56,138 nucleotides of DNA from Bacteroidales bacterium (GCA_017454265.1 JAFTDJ010000043.1:1-56138); one strand, 5' to 3'. Shown: positions 13,978-24,220, counted from the stretch's first letter. Numbers and translations are program-made. The notes: generated from the sequence alone by a model not told the origin.

Positions 13978-15368
13978 CGTGAGCTGTAAGGGCCGGCGAC
14001 CTGCTTGATTTTCCGCAGGCCGTCGGAGTCGGAGAGGGTATAAACGTAGTACTTGGAACCGCCCTTGGACACACGCACCACAATGTGGCCGTTCTGCCCC
14101 TTAACTACGTTGAAGTTCTTGTAGGACTGCATGTCGCTGCAGGTGTTGGTGATGAAGATGTCTGTGCCGGGCAGCAGGCCGTTAACCCCCTCGAAGGTGG
14201 CCTGGCGCGGGTGGCCGTCGGTCCAGCTGTTCACAATCCAGCAGCGCGGTCTCAGGTGATTCATTGCGTCGCACACGTGCCCGTTCTTGGCCACGAATCC
14301 GAAACCGTTGGTGTTGCCTACGCCGTGATGGTCGGCCTTCATCACGTCCACGGCCCCCGCAGCTTTGGCCGCCGCGGTCTCCATATCCTTCCAGACAAAG
14401 GTGGAGCAGCCGTCGTACTGCGCGTCGCCGGCGTGGTAGAAGTCGAACTTGCCGTAGCTGAGTTTGAACACGGTGGTGCAGTGGTTCTCTTCCGGGCATT
14501 TGTCGCTGTTGCCCACGCTCTTGGGATTTGCGACCTCAATCTCTCCCGGGGCGGGGAAGGTCGCCGTGGCGCTGCTGCTTCCGCGGCCGTTCCAGATTTC
14601 CCCGTTCACCGCTATGTTCTGTACTGTGAACCCGGTGCAGGCCGAAGGATTGCGTACCGGAACTATCTGGCTGGCACTGCCTGCCTGAAAACGCTCTGCA
14701 CGCAGCCCGCGGTTGGCAACGTGCCACTTTACAGCGGTCACGTAGTTCTTGATAGTACTTGCGTTCGAGGCCTTGGTCAGCACATCGAAAGGATAATCAT
14801 ACGAAGGCCAGCCGCGGTCCATAAGTAGCCCGGCGGGCAGCAGGTCCAGGATTTCCGGAAGACTCTGCTTGCGGTAGGTGTTGCTGAGGTCGGACAGCGG
14901 CAGGGAAGTACTGTAGCCGCCGAAGTGGTCTGAGTGGAAATGGGTGTTCACCACGTAGTCCAGCTTGTCGTTGCCGGTCCAGGCCATGCAGGATTTGATA
15001 TAGTCGGCGATGAAGGGGCCTGCCCGGAACGACGGGTCCGTTGTGGGGTCCCAGCGGGAGCGTATGCCGGTGTTGCTGGTGCTTCCCACGGGGCCGGTTG
15101 CCGTAATGGAACCGGCGGCGTCTGCCAGCATATGGGTGCCGTCGGGAAAGATGATGAACGTGCACTCGCCGGTAGTGGTGTTGATGAAGTGGATGTCCAG
15201 AATGCCTTCCTGCCAGGCGGACAGCTGCGAGCCCGCAGGGTCGGCCTTGAGTTCCTCACCGGAGTCGTCTCCTCCGGGAGCGGGCGTAGGCGCAGGCGTA
15301 ACATTCCCGTTATTGCCGTTACAGGCGACTAACAAGGCTGCCGCCAGGCAGAAAGCCAGTCTTTTCAT
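13974..15368 (-). CDS. MBL-fold (ComEC-like) hydrolase lipoprotein, third of three
   Basis: From ATG 15368 the product is 464 residues, with lipobox LLVAC and a spacer rich in Pro and Gly. THFHSDHFGG (about residue 123) is the metallo-beta-lactamase HxHxDH motif, and the segment FIIFPDGTHMLADAAG resembles the substrate side of ComEC/Rec2-like hydrolases; DVMKADHHGVGNTNG and HIVVRVSKGG follow. It is the last gene of the locus, with a TAATG overlap with the previous MBL gene. An open frame extends upstream, but it has no signal and overlaps the neighbour, so the Met before the signal peptide was taken. The substrate is unknown (phospho- or glyco-ester in a surface location is a guess). Confidence 0.8.
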   Translation of the reverse strand: MKRLAFCLAAALLVACNGNNGNVTPAPTPAPGGDDSGEELKADPAGSQLSAWQEGILDIHFINTTTGECTFIIFPDGTHMLADAAGSITATGPVGSTSNTGIRSRWDPTTDPSFRAGPFIADYIKSCMAWTGNDKLDYVVNTHFHSDHFGGYSTSLPLSDLSNTYRKQSLPEILDLLPAGLLMDRGWPSYDYPFDVLTKASNASTIKNYVTAVKWHVANRGLRAERFQAGSASQIVPVRNPSACTGFTVQNIAVNGEIWNGRGSSSATATFPAPGEIEVANPKSVGNSDKCPEENHCTTVFKLSYGKFDFYHAGDAQYDGCSTFVWKDMETAAAKAAGAVDVMKADHHGVGNTNGFGFVAKNGHVCDAMNHLRPRCWIVNSWTDGHPRQATFEGVNGLLPGTDIFITNTCSDMQSYKNFNVVKGQNGHIVVRVSKGGSKYYVYTLSDSDGLRKIKQVAGPYSSR

Positions 15369-16768
15369 TATAAATACGCAGTATATGGACCGTATTTGGC
15401 TTTGACCTTGTAGTCCATATTGTTGTCGTTCAAAACATAGATGTAGTACTTCTTGCCCTCGGGAAGCACGCGTATTACCACGTGGCCTCCGGTGCAGGAG
15501 AAGTTTGCAGGGTCTATCCCTTTGCCTTTGAGCGTGGCGATGTTGCTCTCCGCCAGGTTGGTGGTGAAGATGCGCACGGACGCGTTTGCGTTGTACACGC
15601 GCTGGAGAGTCTCGGGATTGGGCTGCACTTCGCGCCAGACGCCGGCAATGTAGAAGTCGGGCTTGAGATTGCCGAGCAGCTCCGCACTGTTGGTGTTGGA
15701 GGTGCTGTGGTGGCTGGCCTTCATTCCCTCCACCTTCCTCACTACCTGCGATATGGGTTTCTCGATATCTTTCCAGGCATAGGCTGACTTGCCGGAATAC
15801 TGTATGTCTCCGCCGCTGAAGAAATCGAAGTTGCCGTACTTCAGGAGGAATACATTGGAGAAGATGTTCTCGTTGATGGCCCAGGCGGCGTGATTGGTGC
15901 GGCACTCCGCAGTGCTGGGGACGTAGCTGGTGTTCACCTCCGTCCCGCTGCCGGTCCATATGTCACCGCCGGAAGCTATGGTGCGGATGCTGAAGGTAGT
16001 GTACTTGGACGGGTCGTGCTTCATCACAATCTGGTCGTCATGTCCTATCTTGAGCGTCTCGCGCACCGTGCCCTGGTTGCGGGCTGCGTAGTCCAGGTAA
16101 TTCACATACAGCTGATACCGCTTCTGGCCGCCGTCGTCGTAGTAATCCGCCGAAGGGCGCGAGCTCCAGTCGCCGCGGTCCAGTACCTTGTCTATGGGGA
16201 TGGAGAGGCCAACCTCTGCAATTCCGTTGAGGTAAAAACCGCCGTTGTTGAGATTTACGGTACTTACCGGCTGGCCGTCCTTGTTGTATGGCGTCCAGCC
16301 GAATTCCGCATAATTGGAACGCCAGGAGCCTATATGGTCTCCGTGATAGTGGGATGTCATAAAGTAGTCGAGCCGTCCCCCGCTTACTGCGGGGGCAAAG
16401 TGCTTGATGTAATTCACTATCACAGAGCCGCTGTTTACGGATGCGTTGGGCTTTGAAGGTACGCCCTGGGCATCGCTGCCATAGTTGTGTTTCTCTGCGG
16501 GAGGGGCTCCGGCCGCATCGCACAGCATAGTGGTGCCGTCGGGGAATATATAGTAGAATGCTTCTCCGCGGCCTCCGTTGATGGAGTGGATGTCCAGGTA
16601 ACCCTCCTGCCATGCGGGCAGCACCTGGCCCACGGTTACGTCTATCGCGGGATCTACGGTTTCTTCTTTCTTGCCGTTGGGATCGTCTTTGCCGTTATTC
16701 TTGTCTTCATTGCACCCCGCAAGGAGTGCAATGAGACAGGAACAAATAAGTAAATACTTGATTTTCAT
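15368..16768 (-). CDS. MBL-fold (ComEC-like) hydrolase lipoprotein, second of three
   Basis: This 466-residue lipoprotein (lipobox LLAGC) has SHYHGDHIGSW at about residue 138 as the HxHxDH metal site and FYYIFPDGTTMLCDAAG upstream. It is closely similar along its length to the MBL proteins at 13974 and 25715: the conserved run WQEGYLDIHSINGGRGE aligns with DIHYINTGRGE and DIHFINTTTGE. It overlaps both neighbours as TAATG, so it is co-translated with the BACON lipoprotein before it. Three copies in one SusCD locus suggest different substrates or steps. Confidence 0.82.
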   Translation of the reverse strand: MKIKYLLICSCLIALLAGCNEDKNNGKDDPNGKKEETVDPAIDVTVGQVLPAWQEGYLDIHSINGGRGEAFYYIFPDGTTMLCDAAGAPPAEKHNYGSDAQGVPSKPNASVNSGSVIVNYIKHFAPAVSGGRLDYFMTSHYHGDHIGSWRSNYAEFGWTPYNKDGQPVSTVNLNNGGFYLNGIAEVGLSIPIDKVLDRGDWSSRPSADYYDDGGQKRYQLYVNYLDYAARNQGTVRETLKIGHDDQIVMKHDPSKYTTFSIRTIASGGDIWTGSGTEVNTSYVPSTAECRTNHAAWAINENIFSNVFLLKYGNFDFFSGGDIQYSGKSAYAWKDIEKPISQVVRKVEGMKASHHSTSNTNSAELLGNLKPDFYIAGVWREVQPNPETLQRVYNANASVRIFTTNLAESNIATLKGKGIDPANFSCTGGHVVIRVLPEGKKYYIYVLNDNNMDYKVKAKYGPYTAYL

Positions 16769-17991
16769 TATTTAACGATCTCAATTACCATAGGATCCTC
16801 CACGGGGTGTGCACCGCCGCTGTTGGAGCTCTTGCCGGCAATACGGAGCACTGCGGTTCCGCCGTTGCTCAGGGGGAATGCGGTGGTGACTCCGTCTGCT
16901 CCTATGTTGGAAGTACAGGTAAGCCTGTATTCGATGGAGGCTACGGCAGTCTTGAACGTGTAGGTCTGGTCTATGAAGGTATTGATCTGCTGGGGATTGT
17001 CGGGGAAGATGGTCTTGTTGCCGTCTGCATCTGGCTGCATACCCTGTCCGTCAGGATTGTAGACAAGCTCCACGTTATACTCGATCTCACCTTCGTCGGC
17101 GATGGCGGTGGTCTTCTTCACAGTGCCCACAGGAGCCCACTCCTCACCGTCCTTAACCTCCAGAATCCAGTATTTTGCCGTGTTCTTGGTGTTGGGACGC
17201 AGGGCCATAAACAAGCGGACCTTGGTGCCGGCGGCAATTCCGTCGTAAGGCTCGGCGGGTGTGGCATAAATATTCACCACGTCGCTCTTGACAGGGCCGT
17301 AGAAGCAAGGCTCGCCGTAGTTGCCCATACCTCTCTTTACTACGCCTTTGGGATTGACGGAAGGAGAACTCTTGTCTTCAACATTCAGGAAACGGATGCG
17401 CCCGTTGCCGGTTGAGGAGGGACAATAGTGGTCTTCGGATACATAGCCGGGCTTTCCTGCAATGAAATTGCCTTCGGCGTCCTTTGCTTTGGCATCGTCA
17501 TAAGGGAAGTGGGCGTTGAAGTATTCGAAGTTTTCTGTACAGAACACCCATTCTGCCAGCTGGCCTGCCGTCTGGGGATTCTTTACGTCCCCGGTTCCGG
17601 GATCGGGAGTGGGCTCCGGCTCCGGCTCCGGCTCGGCCGCAGACTGGATTATCTCAACTTCGAGGCTGAGAGGAGTGCCTTCCTTCTCGCTGGTGGAAAA
17701 GGTAATCACTGCCTTGACCTCGGAGGTAGTCTTGTTCTCGGGGAACGAGACGGTCACGGTTCCGTTGCCGTTGCCGCTTGCAGGGCTCACGGTAAATGCG
17801 GAGTTGTTGCTTGACGCCTTCCACGCGCAGTTGGATTCGACCTCCAGACTGGCGGAAGTCTCGGTTGCTGCGGCAAATACCTGGCCGGGATCAACTCCGA
17901 GTTCCAGGGTCTTTACGACGGGCTTATCGCATGCGGTGAATACCGCCGCTGCGAGAATAATCAAGGAAAATATATACTTCTTCATATTCAA
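16768..17991 (-). CDS. BACON-domain surface lipoprotein, SusE-like position
   Basis: The 407-residue lipoprotein (TAC lipobox near residue 21) has one BACON-like domain (about 30-115), a Pro-Glu-rich linker (PEPEPEPTPDPG) and a C-terminal domain (about 140-407) shared with the lipoprotein at 19733: YGEPCFYGPVKSDVV, LRPNTKNTAKYWILEV and EIVK near the end. Proteins at this place behind SusD are usually surface glycan-binding proteins. The C-terminal domain is not one I can name. It lies 10 bases after SusD and overlaps the next MBL gene. Confidence 0.75.
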   Translation of the reverse strand: MNMKKYIFSLIILAAAVFTACDKPVVKTLELGVDPGQVFAAATETSASLEVESNCAWKASSNNSAFTVSPASGNGNGTVTVSFPENKTTSEVKAVITFSTSEKEGTPLSLEVEIIQSAAEPEPEPEPTPDPGTGDVKNPQTAGQLAEWVFCTENFEYFNAHFPYDDAKAKDAEGNFIAGKPGYVSEDHYCPSSTGNGRIRFLNVEDKSSPSVNPKGVVKRGMGNYGEPCFYGPVKSDVVNIYATPAEPYDGIAAGTKVRLFMALRPNTKNTAKYWILEVKDGEEWAPVGTVKKTTAIADEGEIEYNVELVYNPDGQGMQPDADGNKTIFPDNPQQINTFIDQTYTFKTAVASIEYRLTCTSNIGADGVTTAFPLSNGGTAVLRIAGKSSNSGGAHPVEDPMVIEIVK

Positions 17992-18001
17992 ATATCAAAT
18001 A

Positions 18002-19720
18002 CTAATATCCGGGATTCTGGGTGAGGTTGGGGCATACTACGCGCTCGTTCTCGGGGATAGGCATGAGATACTGCCTGGCCACGAAAGCTCCCCTCTGGTT
18101 GATGGTGAACCAGCCCTTGTAATTCTCGATGTCGCTGAGGTCGATGGCGCTGCTGGCCTTCATGTGCGGACGGAAATCCTTGGGCCAGGGCCAGTAACCG
18201 GTAGCCTCGTTGGCCGTGCTCTCGGCGTTGCCGGGCAGACCGTAAATAGGCATGGTGAAGCACTCCTCCGCCATTCTCCAGCGCATTACGTCGAACCAGC
18301 GGCGGTTCTCCCACGCAAGCTCGCAGCGGCGCTCGTTGCGGATGATGCGGCGCAGGGCGGTCTGGTTGCTCTCGCTGATGGCGGGATACTTTCCGGTTTC
18401 GCCGACGCCGCACTTGTAAGCACGGGCGCGGAGGCTGTTGAGAGCCTCGAACACGGAAGCGTCGATCTGGTTCAGCTCCATCTTGGATTCGGCGTACATA
18501 AGCAGCACGTCGCCGTAGCGGATGATGCGCATGGGGGTATCGGTAAGGCGGTCGTCTATCCACTCCTCGTCAATACCCTTCTTGAGCACGAGCCCGTTGT
18601 AGGAGCAGTCCTTCGACACGGGCTTGCAGTCGTTGTTCTTCACCATCTTGCCGGTAGAGACCTGCAGAGTGGTGGTTGCGCTCGGACGGGGGTTGTAGAT
18701 GTAGTCCAGAAACTCGCTGTCGAAGGGCACTATCACCTCGCTCAGACGGGGATCGCGGTTCTCGAACGGGTGGGCAGGGTCGTAAAGCGGTGACTCTTCG
18801 ACGCTCTTGCCGTCGGTGCAGGGATAGGCGAAGAAAAGCATCCAGGTAGGCTGGGCCACGGATGTGCCGCCGTTGTTGCGGGGGTAGAAGCTTCTGGTAG
18901 CCGCCTCAGCGTAGGAGTGGATACCCAGCTCGTTGGAGGCCGGCAGGGCGAAGATGACTTCGGGGCTGGTCTTGGTCTTGCTGAGGAAGAGCTCCCGGTA
19001 GTCGGGGTGCAGTGAGTACACTCCCAGATCCATGCAGGCCTTGGCAGCTGCCGCGCAGGTGCTCCAGTCGTTCATGAAGAGGGCTGCGCGGGCCTTCATC
19101 GCCAGGGCTGCACCCTTGGTGGCGCGCTGGGTCTTGGTGTAAGATACGGGAAGTGCCTCAGCCGCGTCGTCGAAGTCCTGGTAAATCTTGTCCAGGATGA
19201 TGTTGCGGTCTATACGGCCCATCTCATATGCCTCTTCCAGGGTCATCTTCTCTTCATAGTAGGGCACGTCTCCGAAGAGGGTGATAAGGTATGCATAGAA
19301 AGATGCACGGAAGAACTTGGCCTCTCCGGCGTACTGCTGAATCTGGGCTTCGGTGAGATTCTCCTTTGCCTTGTCCAGGCTCTCCAGGATGGTGTTGGCG
19401 CGGGCGATTCCCTTATAGTAGTTGGCCCAGTGTTTTGCGCCTTCGCTCCAGGTGGAGGCAACGGTGCCGGCCAGCCAGTCATAAGACTGGGTGCGCTGGT
19501 TCCAGTCGTCGGTCCAGCGGTCGGTAGGCCAGAGGCGCCAGGCCTCGGTGTACCACATGGTAGGGGAGTACAGTGCATTGAGCGAGAGTTCGAGCTCCTG
19601 AGCCGTGGAGTACCAGTTCTCGCTGGAACCCTGCGACTTCGGGTTGAGGTCGAGGTTCACGCAAGCGGTAAGGAGGGCCGCTGCTGCAAATGCTGTGAAT
19701 ATATATTTTTTCATTTTCAT
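18002..19720 (-). CDS. SusD/RagB family nutrient-binding outer-membrane lipoprotein
   Basis: The 572-residue lipoprotein starts with a LLTAC lipobox and continues VNLDLNPKSQGSSENWYST, the typical SusD start. TPR-like helices follow (WANYYKGIARANTILESLDKA; GEAKFFRASFYAYLITLFGDVP is the near-invariant SusD signature), with RRIIRNERRCELAWENRRWFD near residue 460. It forms the lid of the SusC barrel and binds the substrate. In this locus SusC and SusD are separated by a BACON lipoprotein gene, which is less common than a direct SusC-SusD pair. The substrate cannot be told from the sequence; the neighbouring enzymes suggest a sulfated, galactose-containing glycan. Confidence 0.95.
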   Translation of the reverse strand: MKMKKYIFTAFAAAALLTACVNLDLNPKSQGSSENWYSTAQELELSLNALYSPTMWYTEAWRLWPTDRWTDDWNQRTQSYDWLAGTVASTWSEGAKHWANYYKGIARANTILESLDKAKENLTEAQIQQYAGEAKFFRASFYAYLITLFGDVPYYEEKMTLEEAYEMGRIDRNIILDKIYQDFDDAAEALPVSYTKTQRATKGAALAMKARAALFMNDWSTCAAAAKACMDLGVYSLHPDYRELFLSKTKTSPEVIFALPASNELGIHSYAEAATRSFYPRNNGGTSVAQPTWMLFFAYPCTDGKSVEESPLYDPAHPFENRDPRLSEVIVPFDSEFLDYIYNPRPSATTTLQVSTGKMVKNNDCKPVSKDCSYNGLVLKKGIDEEWIDDRLTDTPMRIIRYGDVLLMYAESKMELNQIDASVFEALNSLRARAYKCGVGETGKYPAISESNQTALRRIIRNERRCELAWENRRWFDVMRWRMAEECFTMPIYGLPGNAESTANEATGYWPWPKDFRPHMKASSAIDLSDIENYKGWFTINQRGAFVARQYLMPIPENERVVCPNLTQNPGY

Positions 19721-19732
19721 TGTCCTTTAGCG

Positions 19733-21142
19733 TTATTCGACAACTTTGATCATGGGGTGCTCTTTCACTGAGTAGTGGGGCGTGTTGGCATTGCAGTCCT
19801 CGCCTGCGAAGCGGAGAGCCTGCGACTTGTTGATGAGAGTTACGGCATTTCCGTCGCATCCCGTGTTGGAAACGGCGGTGATGCGGAATACTGCCGCGTC
19901 TGTAGTCTTGGTGAGGGTTACGGTAGGATTGATGGTGGTGTTGGTCTGGTTGCCGCTGCCCTCAGCGTAGAAGAGCTCTACGTTGTATTTGAATCCGTCG
20001 CCGTCTTTGGTCTCGCCGGCAACTTTCCACTCATCGCCGTCAAGGTATTCCACGAGCCAGTACTTCATGATGAGTATATTGTTGGGGCGGAGTACGAAAT
20101 TCAGCGCAAGCTTGGTACCTGCGGCCAGGGGGGCTTCGCTCTCGGTGTATGCGGTCCAGAGGATGTAGTCATCCTTGTAAGTACCGTATACAACGGGTTC
20201 GCCGTAGCTGCCGATAGTCCTCTTGCAACGCTTGTGTGCAGAATCAACTATGCCTGCAGCTGCCTTGTCTATACCGTTGTAATACTCCAGGCGGCCTTTT
20301 CCGGAAACATTGGGTTCCACCCATACGCCTCCGTTGCCGGGGGCGTCGGCCAGCTCGTCCGACACAGCTTCGTTGAAGTGGGCGGCGAGGATATCTACCT
20401 GCGAAGTAGCGAAGTACCACTCGGCGAGCACGGTGCCCGCAGCGGGCTTGACGGGCTCTACTTCATCCTTGGCGGCTTCCTGTGTGATTGTGATGGCGTA
20501 AGAGGGCTGGCGTACTTCCTCGGAAGCTGTGCTTACGGTCAGTACGGCCTTGACTTCCGTCTTGGCGGAGTTGGCCGGGAAGTTTACCTTTACGGATGCG
20601 CTGCCGGTGCCGGAAGCGGGCTCGGGAACGAAAGCTGCGTTGTCGCTTGTGACGGTCCAGGAAATGGCCTCATCGGCAGTGACACCTATGATTGCCGCGG
20701 TTTCCTTTGCCGTTACAGAAATGGTCTCGGGGCCGGCAGAGAAGTCTTTGTAGATAATGGGCTCGACATCCTTGTCGGTGCCTGCCTGAATCACGTCGAA
20801 GCTGGTGATTGAAATGTTCAGCTTGCTGTCTATGATGCTCACGTGGGCAAAGCGTGCGACCGCCGAGCTGTTGGCGCTAGCAGTGAAGTTAAGGGTGCTG
20901 CCGGACTGGCTGCAGTTGAGCCAGGTGGCAGTCTTGGGGAGTGATGCCGTGAACTCAGGGCAGTCGGTCAGCGTCACGGTGAGGGAACCGCCATCGGACG
21001 GGATAGGATCCGTGGAAGACATCTCCACCTTGGCCTTGTTGCCGGCATACTCTTCGGCCTCATTGTCGGGATTGACCTTGGGCGTGCAGGCGAAAGCCAG
21101 CAGGGCACATGCGAATATGCTAATGTATTTTTTCATTTTCAA
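19733..21142 (-). CDS. BACON-domain surface lipoprotein between SusC and SusD
   Basis: The 469-residue lipoprotein (AFAC lipobox near residue 19) has two BACON-like domains (about 35-135 and 135-235, the second with ISWTVTSDNAAFVPEPASG). Its C-terminal domain is paralogous to that of the lipoprotein at 16768: both share YGEP, a KYWLVE/KYWILE strand and a TAVSNTGCDG/TCTSNIGADG segment. The two genes therefore probably arose by duplication in this locus. A role as surface glycan-binding protein is inferred from the position and from BACON domains elsewhere. It lies 7 bases after SusC. Confidence 0.78.
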   Translation of the reverse strand: MKMKKYISIFACALLAFACTPKVNPDNEAEEYAGNKAKVEMSSTDPIPSDGGSLTVTLTDCPEFTASLPKTATWLNCSQSGSTLNFTASANSSAVARFAHVSIIDSKLNISITSFDVIQAGTDKDVEPIIYKDFSAGPETISVTAKETAAIIGVTADEAISWTVTSDNAAFVPEPASGTGSASVKVNFPANSAKTEVKAVLTVSTASEEVRQPSYAITITQEAAKDEVEPVKPAAGTVLAEWYFATSQVDILAAHFNEAVSDELADAPGNGGVWVEPNVSGKGRLEYYNGIDKAAAGIVDSAHKRCKRTIGSYGEPVVYGTYKDDYILWTAYTESEAPLAAGTKLALNFVLRPNNILIMKYWLVEYLDGDEWKVAGETKDGDGFKYNVELFYAEGSGNQTNTTINPTVTLTKTTDAAVFRITAVSNTGCDGNAVTLINKSQALRFAGEDCNANTPHYSVKEHPMIKVVE

Positions 21143-21148
21143 TGTTCT

Positions 21149-24100
21149 TTAGAAGGTAATCTGTGCACCGATGGTGAAGGTCCTGGTCATGTAGGCGCTC
21201 AGGTTGGTGTAGGATTCAGGATCCCAGCCCTGAGGGAAGCCGTCGATGGAGAAAGGATCGGTGGCGCTGCCGTAAATGCGTATCTTCTGGAGCTTGATGG
21301 CGCTCGTAATCTTCTCAGGTATGGTGTAGCTGAGGGTGATGTTCTTCATACGGAAGTATGCACCGTTGAACAGCCAGTAGTCGGAGGTCTGCTCGTAGTC
21401 GTTCTTTGCGGAGTTGGTGAGGGTGGCGCGGGGGTAGAGGGCCTTCGCGTTCTGCTCGTCCGTGTTGTAACGGCTCCAGTAGTGGTCTGCATACTCCTGA
21501 GGGAAGGTGTAGGCGTCGCCGTCGCGGAAGATCATTGCATTGCTCTTCCATGCAAGCACTTTGCCCACGCCCTGGAACGCCATGGAGAGATCCCAGTTCT
21601 TCCAGCCGAGGTTGATGTTGCCGCCGAACTGGTAGTGAGGCATGGAGCTGCCGAGAACCTCGCGGTCGTAGGTGGCGTTCACGATTCCGTCGGGCTCGCC
21701 GTCGGGGCCGCTGAGGTCTTTGTACTCGAGGTTACCGAGACCTACGCTGGGGTAGAGCTTGGCGCTGGCGTCGAGCTGCTCCTGGGTAAGGTAGAGTCCG
21801 TTGCTGCGGTAGCCGTACCAGGCGTTGTATTCTACGCCTTCCTTGATGATCTGGGCTCCGAGGCTCTGATAGCCGCCGAGGTCTCCCATAATTGAGGTGT
21901 AATCGGAGAGGTTGGCGCTGATGGCATAGGTGAAGTCGCCTATGCGGTCGTTCCAGCCGATCTGGAATTCCCAGCCGTTGGTGTACATCATACCGATATT
22001 GTCTTCGGGATCGGTATATCCGAGCACATCGGGAATCTTGCGGCTGAGGAGCATTCCGTAAGTGTCTTTATGATAGATGTCTCCGGTGAAGTTCAAACGG
22101 TTGTTGAACATGGTGATGTCCACGCCGATGTCCCAGGTCTTGGTGGTCTCCCAGGTGATGTTGTAGATGGAGTATGCAGTCTGGGCTGCGGTCATCACGG
22201 AGGCGATGCTGGTGGGGGAGTCGTACATGGGCACGGTGCCGAAGGCTATGAGGCTCTGGTAAGGATAGTTGCCGATGCGCTCGTTACCGAGGGTTCCGTA
22301 GGATGCGCGGATCTTTGCAAAATTGAGCACGCCGCTGCCGGTGACGCTGCGCATGAAGGGCTCTTCCGTCACTACCCAACCGAGGGATACGGAGGGGAAG
22401 AAACCGCCGCGGTACTCCTTGGCAAAGCGGGAAGACTGGTCGTAACGGGCGTTGACCTGCAGCAGGTAGCGTCCCTTGTAATCGTAGGTGATACGGCCGA
22501 AGAAGGAGCGGTAAGCGTTTTCGGAGGCGTTGCCGGAGACGCTGAGGTAGTTGCGGTTGGCAAGGTTGAGGTAAGGATAGCCTGCGAGCTCCATCTGGTC
22601 GGTACCGGCGCCCATGCTCTCGGAGAAGTTGTAGTTGTCTTCATAACCGAGCAGGTAGGTGGTGTGGTGGTCCTTCCCGAAGTCTGCTTTGTAGTTGAGC
22701 AGGAGCTGTTTGGTGATGGACTTGGCGTCGGTGCGGCTTTCGTTGAGCCTGTTGTAGGTACATCCGCTCAGGGGGTTCTCGCTCAGGATGCCGGGCTCAC
22801 GGTAGTAGAAGGCCTGCTTCACGTAGTCCTTCTCTGCGCTGTGGCGGATGTTGGGCGCAAACACTGCGGTGATGTCGAAGTTCTTGAACGGAGTGATGGT
22901 GAGGGAAGCCTTGGCGTAGAAAGCGTCGCGTATGGTGTTGTCGAAGCCTCCTGCAAGCAGGCGGGCATAGGAGTTGGTACCGTTGTTACCGGGGCCCATG
23001 GTGCCGTCTGACCAGACTGCCGCATAGATGGGGTTGTATTTGAACGCCGCCTGCACGGGGTTGATCTGGTTGTTGTTGGAGAGCTTGTGATTGAAGGTCA
23101 TGTCCAGGGAAGCGGAGATGAACTTGTTGATTCTGATGTCGTTGTTGATACGGGCGGTGTACTGCTCCACGTTACGTCCCACGTAGAGTGCGTCCTCGTT
23201 CTCGTAAGAGAGCATTGCGCGGCTCTTGATGACCTTGTTGCCGTAGGTGATGCCCACGCGGTGCTTGTGCTGGGGAGCCCACTTCTTGATCATCAGCGCG
23301 TCCCAGTCGGTCAGGGGGTAGGCGTCGGGGTCGAGGGCGTGATTCTCCATGTAGTTGTTCACGAAGTCTTCATCGTACTGGAAGTAGTCACGGCCTTCGG
23401 GGTTGCCGGCATCGTTCCACATGGCCTCGTTCTGGAGTTCCATGAAGCGGACGGGGCTTACCTGCTGGGGATGACGGGTACGGGTGAGGACCGAGAAGCT
23501 TCCGTTGTAGTCGATGCTCATCTGTCCGTCCTTGGCACGCTTGGTGGTGATGAGGATAACGCCGGCGGAGGCACGGGCGCCGTAGATGGAGGCGGATGCC
23601 GCATCCTTCAGCACGGTGATGTTTTCGATAGCGTCCACGTCAACGTCGTTGATGGTGTTCACGGGCACTCCGTCCACGATGATGAGAGGGTCTGAGTCGC
23701 CTATGGTGGTGATACCACGCACGCGGATGGTAGCTCCGGCTCCGGGAAGGCCGCTGGTACGCGTTACCTGCACGCCGGGCATGGTGCCCTGGAGAGCCTG
23801 GCTGAGGCCTACGCCCTGGACCTGGGAGAGCTTGCCTCCGTCCACGGCTGCTACGGCACCCGTAAGGTCTTTCTTCTTTACGGTACCGTAACCGATGACG
23901 ACCACCTCGTCCAGGAGTTTGTTGTCATCCTGCATGATTACGTTGATGGAGCTGCGGCTGCCGACGGTTTCCTGCACCGCCTGATAGCCTATGCAGGTGA
24001 ATTCCAGCACTGAACTGCCGGAAGCAACCTCAATGGTGTACTTGCCGTCCATGTCGGTCACTGCGCCGTTGAGCGTTCCCTGCTCAAGGACACCTGCTCC

Positions 24101-24220
24101 GATTACGGCCTGCCCGTCCTTGTCGAGGACGGTTCCGGATACCTTGACCCTGTTCTGCGCGCTCAATGCGAGCGAGCCGAGGGCAAGGAAGAGGAGTGTG
24201 ATTAGAATTTGTTTTTTCAT
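21149..24220 (-). CDS. SusC/RagA family TonB-linked outer-membrane transporter
   Basis: The 1023-residue protein has a signal peptide (SLALSAQ), an N-terminal carboxypeptidase-D regulatory-like domain (KVSGTVLDKDGQAVIGAGV, about 25-110), the DEVVVIGYGTVKKKDLTGAV motif that marks the SusC TonB-box region, a plug domain (LSQALQGTMPGVQV, RVRGITTIGDSDPLIIVDGV) and a barrel to the C-terminal TFTIGAQITF. The length and order are those of a complete SusC. It imports the oligosaccharide delivered by SusD. It starts 30 bases after the FAD oxidoreductase and belongs to the MBL-first transcript. No SusR, HTCS or ECF/anti-sigma regulator was found beside it. Confidence 0.97.
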   Translation of the reverse strand: MKKQILITLLFLALGSLALSAQNRVKVSGTVLDKDGQAVIGAGVLEQGTLNGAVTDMDGKYTIEVASGSSVLEFTCIGYQAVQETVGSRSSINVIMQDDNKLLDEVVVIGYGTVKKKDLTGAVAAVDGGKLSQVQGVGLSQALQGTMPGVQVTRTSGLPGAGATIRVRGITTIGDSDPLIIVDGVPVNTINDVDVDAIENITVLKDAASASIYGARASAGVILITTKRAKDGQMSIDYNGSFSVLTRTRHPQQVSPVRFMELQNEAMWNDAGNPEGRDYFQYDEDFVNNYMENHALDPDAYPLTDWDALMIKKWAPQHKHRVGITYGNKVIKSRAMLSYENEDALYVGRNVEQYTARINNDIRINKFISASLDMTFNHKLSNNNQINPVQAAFKYNPIYAAVWSDGTMGPGNNGTNSYARLLAGGFDNTIRDAFYAKASLTITPFKNFDITAVFAPNIRHSAEKDYVKQAFYYREPGILSENPLSGCTYNRLNESRTDAKSITKQLLLNYKADFGKDHHTTYLLGYEDNYNFSESMGAGTDQMELAGYPYLNLANRNYLSVSGNASENAYRSFFGRITYDYKGRYLLQVNARYDQSSRFAKEYRGGFFPSVSLGWVVTEEPFMRSVTGSGVLNFAKIRASYGTLGNERIGNYPYQSLIAFGTVPMYDSPTSIASVMTAAQTAYSIYNITWETTKTWDIGVDITMFNNRLNFTGDIYHKDTYGMLLSRKIPDVLGYTDPEDNIGMMYTNGWEFQIGWNDRIGDFTYAISANLSDYTSIMGDLGGYQSLGAQIIKEGVEYNAWYGYRSNGLYLTQEQLDASAKLYPSVGLGNLEYKDLSGPDGEPDGIVNATYDREVLGSSMPHYQFGGNINLGWKNWDLSMAFQGVGKVLAWKSNAMIFRDGDAYTFPQEYADHYWSRYNTDEQNAKALYPRATLTNSAKNDYEQTSDYWLFNGAYFRMKNITLSYTIPEKITSAIKLQKIRIYGSATDPFSIDGFPQGWDPESYTNLSAYMTRTFTIGAQITF

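Noticed and set aside
15369-15959. Upstream extension of the third MBL frame.
   Set aside because: It overlaps the preceding MBL gene, and a clear lipoprotein signal starts at 15368.
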